Source: Myroides phaeus
GTDB lineage: Bacteria > Bacteroidota > Bacteroidia > Flavobacteriales > Flavobacteriaceae
Assembly: GCF_009799805.1 (NCBI RefSeq)
Contig: NZ_CP047050.1
Coordinates: 510,001 to 574,000 of the forward strand
Direction of reading: 5' to 3'
Length of the DNA stretch: 64,000 bases
Shown: positions 36,927 to 44,308 of the stretch, piece by piece
Position numbering within the stretch: position 1 is the first letter of the stretch
Layout of the letters: every line of letters starts with the position of its first letter
Translations under genes and position numbers: made by a program
The notes under the pieces: model-generated
Database searches by the model: none
What the model was told of the DNA's origin: nothing
What the model saw: only the letters and a program-made list of their open reading frames with translations

Positions 36927-37814
36927 TTATTTCTTTTGATTGTATCCGAAACGACGCAACTGAAAATCGTTTGTTCTCCAATCTTTATTCACTTTCACAA
37001 ACAACTCTAAGTGTACCTTTTTCAAAAAGAATTTTTCCATTTCTTCTCTTGCGGCAATACCTACTTTTTTAAGTGCAGATCCTTTATGTCCAATGATAAT
37101 CCCTTTCTGACTATCACGTTCAACCATAATAACAGACTTAATGCGGATGATATTTTCCTCTTCTTTAAACTCTTCCACTTCTACTTCTACAGCATAAGGA
37201 ACCTCTTTGTCATAGTTTAAAAGTATTTTCTCTCTGATAATCTCACTTACAAAGAAACGCTCAGATTTATCTGTTAATGAATCTTTAGGATAATAAGGAG
37301 GTGAAACTGGCAACAATTCTACAATACGATCAAACACAGTTTGCGTATTGAATTTCTCTAAAGCAGAAATTGGAATAATCTCAGCGTTAGGAACCTTAGT
37401 TTGCCACATTTGCATTTGTTCTTCTAACTGTTCTTGGTTAGATCTATCAATTTTGTTTAATAACAACAGAATTGGCGTACTTGTTTTAGTGATACGATTA
37501 AAGAACTCTTCATCTTTCAATTCCTTCTCACCTATCTCTACCATATAAATTAATAGATCGGCATCTTCAAATGCAGACTTCACAAAGTCCATCATAGACT
37601 GTTGCAATTCGTATGCAGGTTTAATTATACCAGGTGTATCAGAAAACACAATTTGATGATCATCTCCATTTACAATTCCTAAAATTCTGTGTCTAGTTGT
37701 CTGTGCCTTAGAGGTGATAATTGAAAGTCTTTCACCTACTAATGCGTTCATTAACGTTGATTTTCCTACATTAGGATTACCTATAATGTTTACAAAACCT
37801 GCTTTATGCGTCAT
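36927..37814 (-). CDS. era: GTPase Era
   Basis: A 295-residue Era GTPase: G1 GNPNVGKST (about 12-20), switch region with TRHRILGI, DTPG (about 59-62), NKID (about 120-123), and a C-terminal KH domain (about 200-290) with the GXXG-type segment IIIGHKGSALKKVG that binds the 3' end of 16S rRNA. It helps assemble the 30S subunit. A Bacteroidota -7 box stands upstream at 37834-37842. The divergent tRNA cassettes begin just beyond it. Confidence 0.98.
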   Translation of the reverse strand: MTHKAGFVNIIGNPNVGKSTLMNALVGERLSIITSKAQTTRHRILGIVNGDDHQIVFSDTPGIIKPAYELQQSMMDFVKSAFEDADLLIYMVEIGEKELKDEEFFNRITKTSTPILLLLNKIDRSNQEQLEEQMQMWQTKVPNAEIIPISALEKFNTQTVFDRIVELLPVSPPYYPKDSLTDKSERFFVSEIIREKILLNYDKEVPYAVEVEVEEFKEEENIIRIKSVIMVERDSQKGIIIGHKGSALKKVGIAAREEMEKFFLKKVHLELFVKVNKDWRTNDFQLRRFGYNQKK

Positions 37815-37833
37815 ATTTAATTTATTTTCTGGC

Positions 37834-37842
37834 GCAAAGGTA
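37834..37842 (-). promoter_or_regulatory. -7 promoter element of era (TACCTTTGC)
   Basis: On the minus strand TACCTTTGC lies 19 bases before the era start; a weak -33 candidate TTTC is 19 bases further upstream. Confidence 0.5.
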
Positions 37843-37890
37843 GTTTATATCAACGACATAGGAAAAATAAAAATATAAAAGCAGAATAAA

Positions 37891-37922
37891 TTTGTCATTC
37901 TAAATAATCATCTTATATTTGC
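37891..37922 (+). promoter_or_regulatory. Promoter of initiator tRNA copy 1
   Basis: TTTG (37891-37894), a 19-base spacer and TATATTTGC (37914-37922) match the Bacteroidota consensus exactly. The tRNA 5' end follows 10 bases later, so transcription would begin only a few bases before the mature RNA. Confidence 0.8.
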
Positions 37923-37932
37923 ACCACTATAT

Positions 37933-38005
37933 CGCGGGATAGAGCAGTAGGCAGCTCGTCGGGCTCATAACCCGAAGGTCACAGGTTCGAGTCCTGTTCC
38001 CGCTA
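37933..38005 (+). tRNA. Initiator tRNA-fMet (CAT), copy 1
   Basis: A 73-base tRNA with anticodon CAT. Initiator features: the first base pair is an unpaired C1 x T72, and the anticodon stem has three consecutive G:C pairs (GGG/CCC) next to the loop. The T-arm reads ACAGG TTCGAGT CCTGT. The CCA end is not encoded. All four copies in this window are identical over the mature part. Confidence 0.97.
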
Positions 38006-38013
38006 CTAAGTAA

Positions 38014-38040
38014 GCCACTTCAAATGAAGTGGCTTTTTTT
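38014..38040 (+). terminator. Terminator of initiator tRNA copy 1
   Basis: GCCACTTC and GAAGTGGC enclose an AAAT loop and are followed by T7. It starts 8 bases after the tRNA. Confidence 0.92.
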
Positions 38041-38356
38041 ATGCTTATACTTTTATACTTAGTAAAATCATCTTTCTTAATTCGCACTTTTTCAAAAACA
38101 GCGTAAACTTTACATCACGTACTGAGATATACAAGTGTATTCCCTACAAATTATCGATTTTATATCACTTCATTTATCCTTACTTTATATCACTTCTAAT
38201 TCAATATTATACGTCAAATCAATTTATGAACAGCTATAGCTTATAAAACAAGCTTTAACATTTAAAAACAAAATTACTCTTACAAACTACAATACAACAA
38301 CTTATAAAACCAAAAATGTTAAACTTCAACTATTACAGAATATTAATCCCCTTTAG
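38041..38356. other. AT-rich spacer between tRNA copies 1 and 2
   Basis: About 315 bases with no coding frame, RNA gene or clear repeat. The first bases (ATGCTTATACTTTT) match the sequence after copy 3, which is the only visible trace of duplication in the spacer. Confidence 0.5.
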
Positions 38357-38390
38357 TTGCTCTTTTTAGAATAATTCATTCTATATTTGT
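38357..38390 (+). promoter_or_regulatory. Promoter of initiator tRNA copy 2
   Basis: A weak TTGC -33 (38357-38360) and a perfect TATATTTGT -7 (38382-38390), 10 bases before the tRNA. The spacing (about 21-22 bases) is a little longer than for the other three copies. Confidence 0.65.
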
Positions 38391-38400
38391 ACCACAATAG

Positions 38401-38473
38401 CGCGGGATAGAGCAGTAGGCAGCTCGTCGGGCTCATAACCCGAAGGTCACAGGTTCGAGTCCTGTTCCCGCTA
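38401..38473 (+). tRNA. Initiator tRNA-fMet (CAT), copy 2
   Basis: Same 73-base sequence as copy 1, with C1 x T72 mismatch and GGG/CCC anticodon stem. It differs from copies 1 and 3 in its flanks: the five bases before the 5' end are AATAG, shared with copy 4, rather than TATAT as in copies 1 and 3. Confidence 0.97.
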
Positions 38474-38480
38474 CTAAGCA

Positions 38481-38509
38481 AGCCACTTCATTCGAAGTGG
38501 CTTTTTTTA
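38481..38509 (+). terminator. Terminator of initiator tRNA copy 2
   Basis: AGCCACTTC and GAAGTGGCT enclose an ATTC loop and are followed by a T-run. The stem is the same as for copies 1 and 3 but the loop differs. Confidence 0.92.
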
Positions 38510-38528
38510 TTTTACCATATACCATAAA

Positions 38529-38559
38529 AAAAGCTGTTATATAAAATACAACAGCTTTT
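38529..38559 (-). terminator. Terminator of outer membrane protein gene 38605-39447
   Basis: AAAAGCTGTT (38529-38538) pairs with AACAGCTTTT (38550-38559). On the minus strand the stem ends in T-rich sequence. It is 45 bases past the stop of the gene. Confidence 0.8.
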
Positions 38560-38604
38560 ACTTAAAACTATATACACAAAAAGGATATATCCTTTATCTT
38601 CTTT

Positions 38605-39447
38605 CTACGGTTCCCAAATAATACGAGTTAAGAAATCCATCTTCATTTCTTTATAACTTGACAATGGTATCCCTGTAACAAAACCTACCGCAAGATTATG
38701 CAATAAAGCAACTTTTATCTGTGGGTGTAATACATATTGGAATCTATCTTGTCTGAAATCAATATTATTCTCAATACCAATAAAGTTCTTAGAATTAGGT
38801 AAAACATAAAGTAAACTCGCATTAATTGTACCTAACACACGTGTCTCTCCTGTATCAAATGTATTCTCAAATACTGGTCCACCAAATACCATTGCATTGA
38901 AATTATTAAACTTCTTAGCAACAACTAAAATAGGATTCATTCGCATTCCTGTAAAAAACTTCCCATCACCATCTAATTTCTTCAAGTAGTTCATTTCAAA
39001 TTCGTGAATATAAGCTACTGCCATCGAAGTCTGAGCTTTTTCATTTACCAAGAAAGTATATTGAGTAGCTAATTTTATCCCTTCTATTCGATTATTAGGA
39101 ATCATTTGATTTCCTATCCCCTTTTCTTTACTATTAAAAGAAAATGGAATCTCTACTTCTACTCCTAACCTATTAGCAACAGCCCATTCATATTCAATAA
39201 ATCCAAAATACTCGTTATAATGTTTATGATCTGCAACACCAAACCCCATATTGAACTCTGCCTCTCCCTTTCGAGCACCTAAATCTCTCATCAAATCATT
39301 AAACAAAGGCTCTGCGTGTTCAACTTTAGGTAGTAACTTCTTTTCTCCGCTTAGACTATCTTTTGCTTCTTGAGCAATACTAACATACCCTATAAATAAA
39401 AAAAGCACTGATAGTGCTACTTGTAACTTCTTACTGTAATATCTCAT
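38605..39447 (-). CDS. Putative outer membrane beta-barrel protein with HAEPL motif
   Basis: A 280-residue exported protein. Signal peptide about 1-25 (ending SIAQ), a short acidic linker, then the conserved HAEPL (44-48) and RDLGARKGE (about 54-62). The rest reads as alternating amphipathic beta strands with aromatic ends (FIEYEWAVANRLGVEVEIPFSF; the end FLTRIIWEP), as in small outer-membrane barrels. Relatives are widespread in Bacteroidota and have no known role; some databases call them purine-synthesis proteins, which the sequence does not support. It lies alone between two pairs of initiator tRNA genes, on the opposite strand. A TAGGTTTGC -7 box is at 39475-39483. Confidence 0.75.
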   Translation of the reverse strand: MRYYSKKLQVALSVLFLFIGYVSIAQEAKDSLSGEKKLLPKVEHAEPLFNDLMRDLGARKGEAEFNMGFGVADHKHYNEYFGFIEYEWAVANRLGVEVEIPFSFNSKEKGIGNQMIPNNRIEGIKLATQYTFLVNEKAQTSMAVAYIHEFEMNYLKKLDGDGKFFTGMRMNPILVVAKKFNNFNAMVFGGPVFENTFDTGETRVLGTINASLLYVLPNSKNFIGIENNIDFRQDRFQYVLHPQIKVALLHNLAVGFVTGIPLSSYKEMKMDFLTRIIWEP

Positions 39448-39474
39448 TCAAATTATTTTGGCGCAAGTTACAAT

Positions 39475-39483
39475 GCAAACCTA
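39475..39483 (-). promoter_or_regulatory. -7 promoter element of gene 38605-39447 (TAGGTTTGC)
   Basis: On the minus strand TAGGTTTGC matches TAnnTTTG plus C, 27 bases before the start codon. A second weaker candidate (TAACTTGC) lies closer to the gene. No -33 box is clear. Confidence 0.45.
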
Positions 39484-39674
39484 CTTACTAAATAGTACAA
39501 ATCTTTTCTATTCTAATACAAAACTTGAAATTCACAAACCTTAACTAATTAAAAATCAACAACACATAATTCTATCCTTTTTAAAAATAAGACAAATTAC
39601 TCATTTTAAACAAGAGCTTTCTCTGATTCAAAAACAACACGACTCAAAAAAAAGTAAAATATTTCCTATCAATT

Positions 39675-39706
39675 CTTGCCAATTCAATTATTCGTACTAT
39701 ATTTGC
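39675..39706 (+). promoter_or_regulatory. Promoter of initiator tRNA copy 3
   Basis: CTTG (39675-39678), 19 bases, then TATATTTGC (39698-39706), with the tRNA 5' end 10 bases later. The same layout as copies 1 and 4. Confidence 0.8.
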
Positions 39707-39716
39707 ACCACTATAT

Positions 39717-39789
39717 CGCGGGATAGAGCAGTAGGCAGCTCGTCGGGCTCATAACCCGAAGGTCACAGGTTCGAGTCCTGTTCCCGCTA
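39717..39789 (+). tRNA. Initiator tRNA-fMet (CAT), copy 3
   Basis: Identical mature sequence. Its flanks match copy 1: CTATAT before the 5' end, and after it the same terminator and the same following ATGCTTATACTTTT. Confidence 0.97.
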
Positions 39790-39797
39790 CTAAGTAA

Positions 39798-39824
39798 GCC
39801 ACTTCAAATGAAGTGGCTTTTTTT
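39798..39824 (+). terminator. Terminator of initiator tRNA copy 3
   Basis: GCCACTTC, AAAT loop, GAAGTGGC, then T7; identical to the terminator of copy 1. Confidence 0.92.
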
Positions 39825-40100
39825 ATGCTTATACTTTTCTTGTATACATTGTAAAGACTGATACAATATCACCTACTTTCTTCCTGCTTCAAGATCAAAA
39901 TAAACTGCACTGCTCTCATTAATACTCATCCTTTTTAAAAATAAATACACTAATTCTATATTTTATTTTTAAAAAGATAAAAGTACAAGTACAAAAGCAT
40001 CTATCTGATTCAATACACTTTACTTCAATTTAAACTCAACATTACCTCTTAAAAGTACTACTCAACAAGAACAATACACCGTCTTCAGGCATAGCCCTAT

Positions 40101-40132
40101 TTTGTCAATTCAAATAATTATTCTACATTTGC
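40101..40132 (+). promoter_or_regulatory. Promoter of initiator tRNA copy 4
   Basis: TTTG (40101-40104), 19 bases, then TACATTTGC (40124-40132); an exact consensus match with the tRNA 10 bases later. Confidence 0.8.
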
Positions 40133-40142
40133 ACCACAATAG

Positions 40143-40215
40143 CGCGGGATAGAGCAGTAGGCAGCTCGTCGGGCTCATAACCCGAAGGTCACAGGTTCGA
40201 GTCCTGTTCCCGCTA
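40143..40215 (+). tRNA. Initiator tRNA-fMet (CAT), copy 4
   Basis: Identical mature sequence. The upstream flank ACAATAG matches copy 2. The terminator has changed in a paired way (see the separate entry). Confidence 0.97.
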
Positions 40216-40222
40216 CTAAGCA

Positions 40223-40252
40223 AGACCACTTTCAAAAGAAGTGGTCTTTTTT
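40223..40252 (+). terminator. Terminator of initiator tRNA copy 4
   Basis: AGACCACTT (40223-40231) pairs with AAGTGGTCT (40239-40247), then T-rich. Compared with the other three copies, the base of the stem has been rewritten on both sides so that pairing is kept. Confidence 0.9.
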
Positions 40253-40290
40253 ATTTTTAATAAATAGCTTTATAACGCCTACTAACAACA

Positions 40291-40319
40291 AAAGGGAGTA
40301 CTTTACAAGTACTCCCTTT
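40291..40319 (-). terminator. Terminator of ABC-F gene
   Basis: AAAGGGAGTACTT (40291-40303) and AAGTACTCCCTTT (40307-40319) form a perfect 13-bp stem, 22 bases past the ABC-F stop codon. Confidence 0.9.
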
Positions 40320-40340
40320 GTTATTTTTACTCTTATGCTA

Positions 40341-42254
40341 TTACATTAACTCTTCTTGGATTTGTTCCCACTCTTCCATTAAATCGTTAATTCTTTTTTT
40401 CTTTTTCTCATAATCACTGAAGAAAGCAGTGTCTTGTATTAACTTTTCATAGTCAACAGCCAAACGCTCGTCATCTTTAGCAACTTTCTTTTCAAGCTCG
40501 TTAATCTCACTCTCTATTTTGCTAATTCTATTTTGCAAAGACTTCTGTTTCTTTTGCTCATCATAGCTAAGTGTTTTTTCTTTCTTAACCTCACCTTTAC
40601 TCTCTTTAACTGGAGCATCTGTTCGCTTCTCAATTTCACGCATATCTTGAGCATTTCTCTCTTCTAAGAAATAATTAATATCTCCTAAATACTCTCTAAT
40701 ACGTTGATCTTTGAACTCATAAACAAATTCCGTTAAACCTTGTAAGAAATCACGGTCGTGAGATACAAGCACTAATGTCCCTTTAAAGTTTAAAAGAGCA
40801 TTCTTCAACACATTCTTAGATTTAATATCCAAGTGATTGGTCGGCTCATCCATTAAAAGTACGTTAATTGGCGACAACAACATTTTACATAGTGCAAGAC
40901 GGTTTCTTTCACCTCCAGACAATACTTTTACTTTTTTCTCAACGTCATCTCCTCTAAACAAGAAAGAACCAAGCATATCACGTACCTTAACACGGTTGCT
41001 ATCAGTTGCAGCATCTAACATTGTATCCAAAATAGTCTTTTCCCCATCAAGATAATCAGCTTGATTTTGTGCAAAATATCCTATTTGAACGTTGTGACCT
41101 AACTTAATACTTCCATCATACTCAAACTCGTTAATAATAGCTTTTATCAACGTTGACTTACCTTGCCCATTTTGTCCTACAAAAGCAATCTTAGAACCAC
41201 GTTCAACAAGCAATGAAATATCTTTAAAGATTACTTTCTCTCCATACTTCTTAGTAACCTTATCTATCTCAAGAACTACTCTTCCTGGCTCAATACTTAC
41301 AGGGAAAGAAATATTCATTACAGCATTATCATCTTCATCCACTTCAATACGCTCTACCTTATCTAATTTCTTAATTAAAGATTGTGCCATTGATGCTTTA
41401 GTCGCTTTATAACGAAACTTCTCAATTAACTTCTCTGTTTCCTCGATCTTCTTAGCTTGATTCTTCTGAGCTGCCAATTGCATCTCTCTAAGCTCTTCTC
41501 TTAATACTAAATACTCTGAATAAGGCTTATTAAAATCATATATCTTCCCTAATGAAATCTCAATCGTACGATTCGTTACATTGTCTAAGAACATCTTATC
41601 GTGAGAAATAATAACTACTGCGCCTGGGTAAGTTCTAAGGAATTGTTCTAACCAAATAATACTTTCAATATCCAAGTGGTTAGTAGGCTCATCCAGTAAT
41701 AATACATCATTATTTTGAAGTAATAACTTAGCTAACTCAATACGCATACGCCAACCTCCAGAAAAAGTATCTGTAAGATTATTAAACTCTTCTCTTTTAA
41801 ATCCAAGTCCTTGAAGAATACGCTCCGTATTTCCAACGTAATTATATCCTCCGATTAATTCAAAACGATGCGTTAAGTCACTTAACTTTTCTATTAATTC
41901 AGAATAAGAATCAGACTCATAATCCGTACGCTCAACTAAAGCTTTGTTCACTTTCTCTAATTCCGCCTCAACTTTTTTAATTTCAACGAATGCCTGATAT
42001 GCTTCGTCTAATACCGTACGACCTGGCGTAAATTCAATATCCTGTCTTAGGAATCCAATGCGAAGATCCTTTTCCATCGCCAAACTTCCTGTATCAGGTT
42101 CCATATCCCCTGATAACAACTTCATCATTGTTGATTTTCCAGCTCCGTTTTTACCTACAAGACCAACACGGTCACCAGCTCCAATACGGAATGTTACATT
42201 CTCGAATAAAAATTCTCCAGAAAAAGAAACTGAAAGATTATGTATATTTAACAT
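40341..42254 (-). CDS. ABC-F family ATP-binding protein
   Basis: A 637-residue soluble protein with two ABC ATPase domains and no membrane segments. Domain 1: Walker A GLVGKNGAGKST (about 32-43), signature FSGGWRMR, Walker B LLLDEPTNHLD. A linker helix pair follows (about 240-310). Domain 2: GQNGQGKST, LSGGERNR, LLMDEPTNHLD. The C-terminus (about 540-637) is a charged coiled coil, as in Uup-type members. ABC-F proteins act at the ribosome E site or in related translation tasks; a housekeeping Uup/YdiF-like role is more likely than antibiotic resistance. It starts 9 bases after the oxidoreductase gene. Confidence 0.93.
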   Translation of the reverse strand: MLNIHNLSVSFSGEFLFENVTFRIGAGDRVGLVGKNGAGKSTMMKLLSGDMEPDTGSLAMEKDLRIGFLRQDIEFTPGRTVLDEAYQAFVEIKKVEAELEKVNKALVERTDYESDSYSELIEKLSDLTHRFELIGGYNYVGNTERILQGLGFKREEFNNLTDTFSGGWRMRIELAKLLLQNNDVLLLDEPTNHLDIESIIWLEQFLRTYPGAVVIISHDKMFLDNVTNRTIEISLGKIYDFNKPYSEYLVLREELREMQLAAQKNQAKKIEETEKLIEKFRYKATKASMAQSLIKKLDKVERIEVDEDDNAVMNISFPVSIEPGRVVLEIDKVTKKYGEKVIFKDISLLVERGSKIAFVGQNGQGKSTLIKAIINEFEYDGSIKLGHNVQIGYFAQNQADYLDGEKTILDTMLDAATDSNRVKVRDMLGSFLFRGDDVEKKVKVLSGGERNRLALCKMLLSPINVLLMDEPTNHLDIKSKNVLKNALLNFKGTLVLVSHDRDFLQGLTEFVYEFKDQRIREYLGDINYFLEERNAQDMREIEKRTDAPVKESKGEVKKEKTLSYDEQKKQKSLQNRISKIESEINELEKKVAKDDERLAVDYEKLIQDTAFFSDYEKKKKRINDLMEEWEQIQEELM

Positions 42255-42263
42255 ACTATGATT

Positions 42264-43316
42264 CTACTTAAGTTTAAATTTTTTATACCTATGAATTGAC
42301 AAATTCTCTTCTAAAGGCATTTTATTTTCAATATTATTATATAATTTATCTGCTAAAAATGGTCCTAAAAGTACACCTCTTGTGCCCAGACCATTCATCA
42401 CATGAATTCTATCTGACTGCAAACTTCTTCCTAAAAGTGGTCGTCTATCTTTAACCGTTGGTCTTACACCTGCACTATGCTGTACTACTTCAAAATCTAA
42501 GTCCACTACTTCTTTTAACCCAGCAATAAGTTCTTCTAAACCTTCTTTACTAACGTCATCTGTTTTATCTTCCCAATTATAAGTAGCACCTACTTTATAG
42601 TGATTATCTCCCAAAGGAATTAAAAAGACATTTGCTTTTAAGATAAAATCGATATTCAAATCTGGAATCTTTACGACCATAACCTCCCCCTTAGTTCCAT
42701 CTAAAGGCAACTCTTTAAAGAATGGGTTATTCAACATTCCAAATCCTTCTGCAAACACAATATGTTTTGCTTCTATGTCCTTATAAACTACCTTTTCATT
42801 ATCAAAACTTAGTTGATCAAAATCAAAAGCTTCTACACGATAGACTCCTTCTTGATGCAATAAAGCCCTATACTTACTTATTAATACTTTTGTATCAACA
42901 TAACCAGTTTCATTTACGACACCAAAACCATAAGGAGAAAGTACTCCTTTGATTTCTTGACGATCTAAATTAGATGACAAATAACTCTCTAAATTAGGTC
43001 GATCTGCTGCTTGAAACCAATTATTTTGTTCCTCAATAGAAACAAGTCTACGATACAATGGTATTTCGTGCATAAATTTAGCACCCAATTTCTCCTCTAA
43101 TTTAGCATAGAAAGGCTTTGCTATAGCTAATTGCTCACCTACTTTCCAAACTTCTGTAAAGCGTTTTAGCACTACAGGATTGTACATCCCTCCTGCTTGC
43201 AATGACGAAGAACGTTTTTCGTTATCTATAACAATAAAACTCTTTCCCTCGCTTGCTAACTTCTCTGTAAAACAGATACCAGCTAAACCAGTTCCAACTA
43301 CAATATAATCTACCAT
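42264..43316 (-). CDS. FAD-dependent oxidoreductase (DadA-like)
   Basis: A 350-residue flavoenzyme of the DAO family. The N-terminus has the FAD-binding beta-alpha-beta fold (MVDYIVVGTGLAGICFTEKL), and near the C-terminus are SAGVRPTVKDRRPLLG and GLGTRGVLLGPFLAD, which resemble the FAD-contacting blocks of D-amino-acid and glycine oxidases. The substrate is unknown. The frame is open from an ATG at 43328, but the ATG at 43316 fits the family start and leaves room after the gldN terminator (43333-43366). It is followed by ABC-F after 9 bases. Confidence 0.85.
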   Translation of the reverse strand: MVDYIVVGTGLAGICFTEKLASEGKSFIVIDNEKRSSSLQAGGMYNPVVLKRFTEVWKVGEQLAIAKPFYAKLEEKLGAKFMHEIPLYRRLVSIEEQNNWFQAADRPNLESYLSSNLDRQEIKGVLSPYGFGVVNETGYVDTKVLISKYRALLHQEGVYRVEAFDFDQLSFDNEKVVYKDIEAKHIVFAEGFGMLNNPFFKELPLDGTKGEVMVVKIPDLNIDFILKANVFLIPLGDNHYKVGATYNWEDKTDDVSKEGLEELIAGLKEVVDLDFEVVQHSAGVRPTVKDRRPLLGRSLQSDRIHVMNGLGTRGVLLGPFLADKLYNNIENKMPLEENLSIHRYKKFKLK

Positions 43317-43332
43317 AACATAAAGCATTAAA

Positions 43333-43366
43333 AAAGCTCTTATCTAATTTAATAGATAAGAGCTTT
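43333..43366 (-). terminator. Terminator of the gldKLMN operon
   Basis: AAAGCTCTTATCT (43333-43345) and AGATAAGAGCTTT (43354-43366) form a perfect 13-bp stem, followed on the minus strand by a T-run. It is 23 bases after the gldN stop. Confidence 0.9.
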
Positions 43367-43388
43367 CTAAATTAGAATTACAAAATTA

Positions 43389-44273
43389 CTAATTCCACAT
43401 ATCATCTTCAAGGTTTCGAATCAATTCTTTGATTCTTTCACCTTCCATAAGTGATTTTAACTCATTGTTTTTAATGTATTCATCTACACGACGGTTTCCG
43501 TATACATTATCAGACTTATAAATAGTAGAACTAAATCTTCTTGAATTCAACAAATGGTCGAAGTTAATCGGATTCATTGGATTCTTAGGATTAAATGCAT
43601 AATTCTGGAATAATACTTCACGAGCATCAGCAAAAAGAATCCAGAATAACTCTACATAATTCTCATTTGCTGACCCTTTAGTATATAAATCCGCAACTAC
43701 TGGAGCAATACCCAATAATCTATATTTTAATTGTCCTTCATTTCTATCGAAATACCACATACCCATAATGTGATATTCTTTTACATCTGAAGCACGTAAT
43801 TCAACCTTTTGAATGTACTCATCAGGAATAGCTTCTCCTGCGTTGTAATACTCAATACCAACATCAGTAGTATCAACCTTAACAAATGATGACTCAATGT
43901 CTTTTAAAGCTCTGTGTACTTTAAATTCACTATCGTCATAAACTTCTGTAATAGTCCCTGATTTAATACCATCAAGTAAAACTTGAAACAACGGTTTTCT
44001 ACCATCACTATCATACTCGTCAATAGGGTATAAGTAAGCTTCGTTTGATTTTTCAGCTAAAGAAATATTTTCCCAAACCTTAATACCAAATAAGATATCA
44101 CTTTCCTTAACATGTCCGTAAGGAATTGGTCCCTCAGCTGTGATTAAAATCTCTTCAATTGGTTTGATACCAATCTCACTGGCAGATTTTGCGTTCAAAA
44201 TGTTTGTCTGCGCAAAACTTCCAATTGAAAACAATGAAAGAACTGCATATAGTGAAAAGTTTTTCAAATTCAT
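43389..44273 (-). CDS. gldN: Gliding motility / type IX secretion protein GldN
   Basis: A 294-residue periplasmic protein that works with GldK in the ring-like complex of the type IX secretion system. Signal peptide about 1-21 (ending SFAQ). The sequence shows the GldN/PorN pattern: IKVWENISLAEKSNEAYLYP (about 68-87), a middle block with KVELRASDVKEYHIMGMWYFDR, and the C-terminal LLNSRRFSSTIYKSDNVYGNR. It is the last gene of the gldK-gldL-gldM-gldN unit and is followed by a strong terminator. Length is normal for the family. Confidence 0.95.
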   Translation of the reverse strand: MNLKNFSLYAVLSLFSIGSFAQTNILNAKSASEIGIKPIEEILITAEGPIPYGHVKESDILFGIKVWENISLAEKSNEAYLYPIDEYDSDGRKPLFQVLLDGIKSGTITEVYDDSEFKVHRALKDIESSFVKVDTTDVGIEYYNAGEAIPDEYIQKVELRASDVKEYHIMGMWYFDRNEGQLKYRLLGIAPVVADLYTKGSANENYVELFWILFADAREVLFQNYAFNPKNPMNPINFDHLLNSRRFSSTIYKSDNVYGNRRVDEYIKNNELKSLMEGERIKELIRNLEDDMWN

Positions 44274-44308
44274 ATTCTTAATATTTATTCGTATAAAATT
44301 CGGCTAAA

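Noticed and set aside
38605..39447. Naming the HAEPL protein as a phosphoribosylformylglycinamidine synthase
   Set aside because: The protein has a signal peptide and beta-strand pattern and none of the PurL motifs; the name would be a database error.
37933..40215. Reading the four near-identical repeats as a CRISPR or mobile element array
   Set aside because: The repeated unit is a complete tRNA with cloverleaf pairing, spaced by hundreds of bases and with its own promoter and terminator.
43316..43328. Earlier ATG at 43328 for the FAD oxidoreductase
   Set aside because: It sits at the edge of the gldN terminator T-run, leaving no leader; the family start is MVDYIVVG at 43316.
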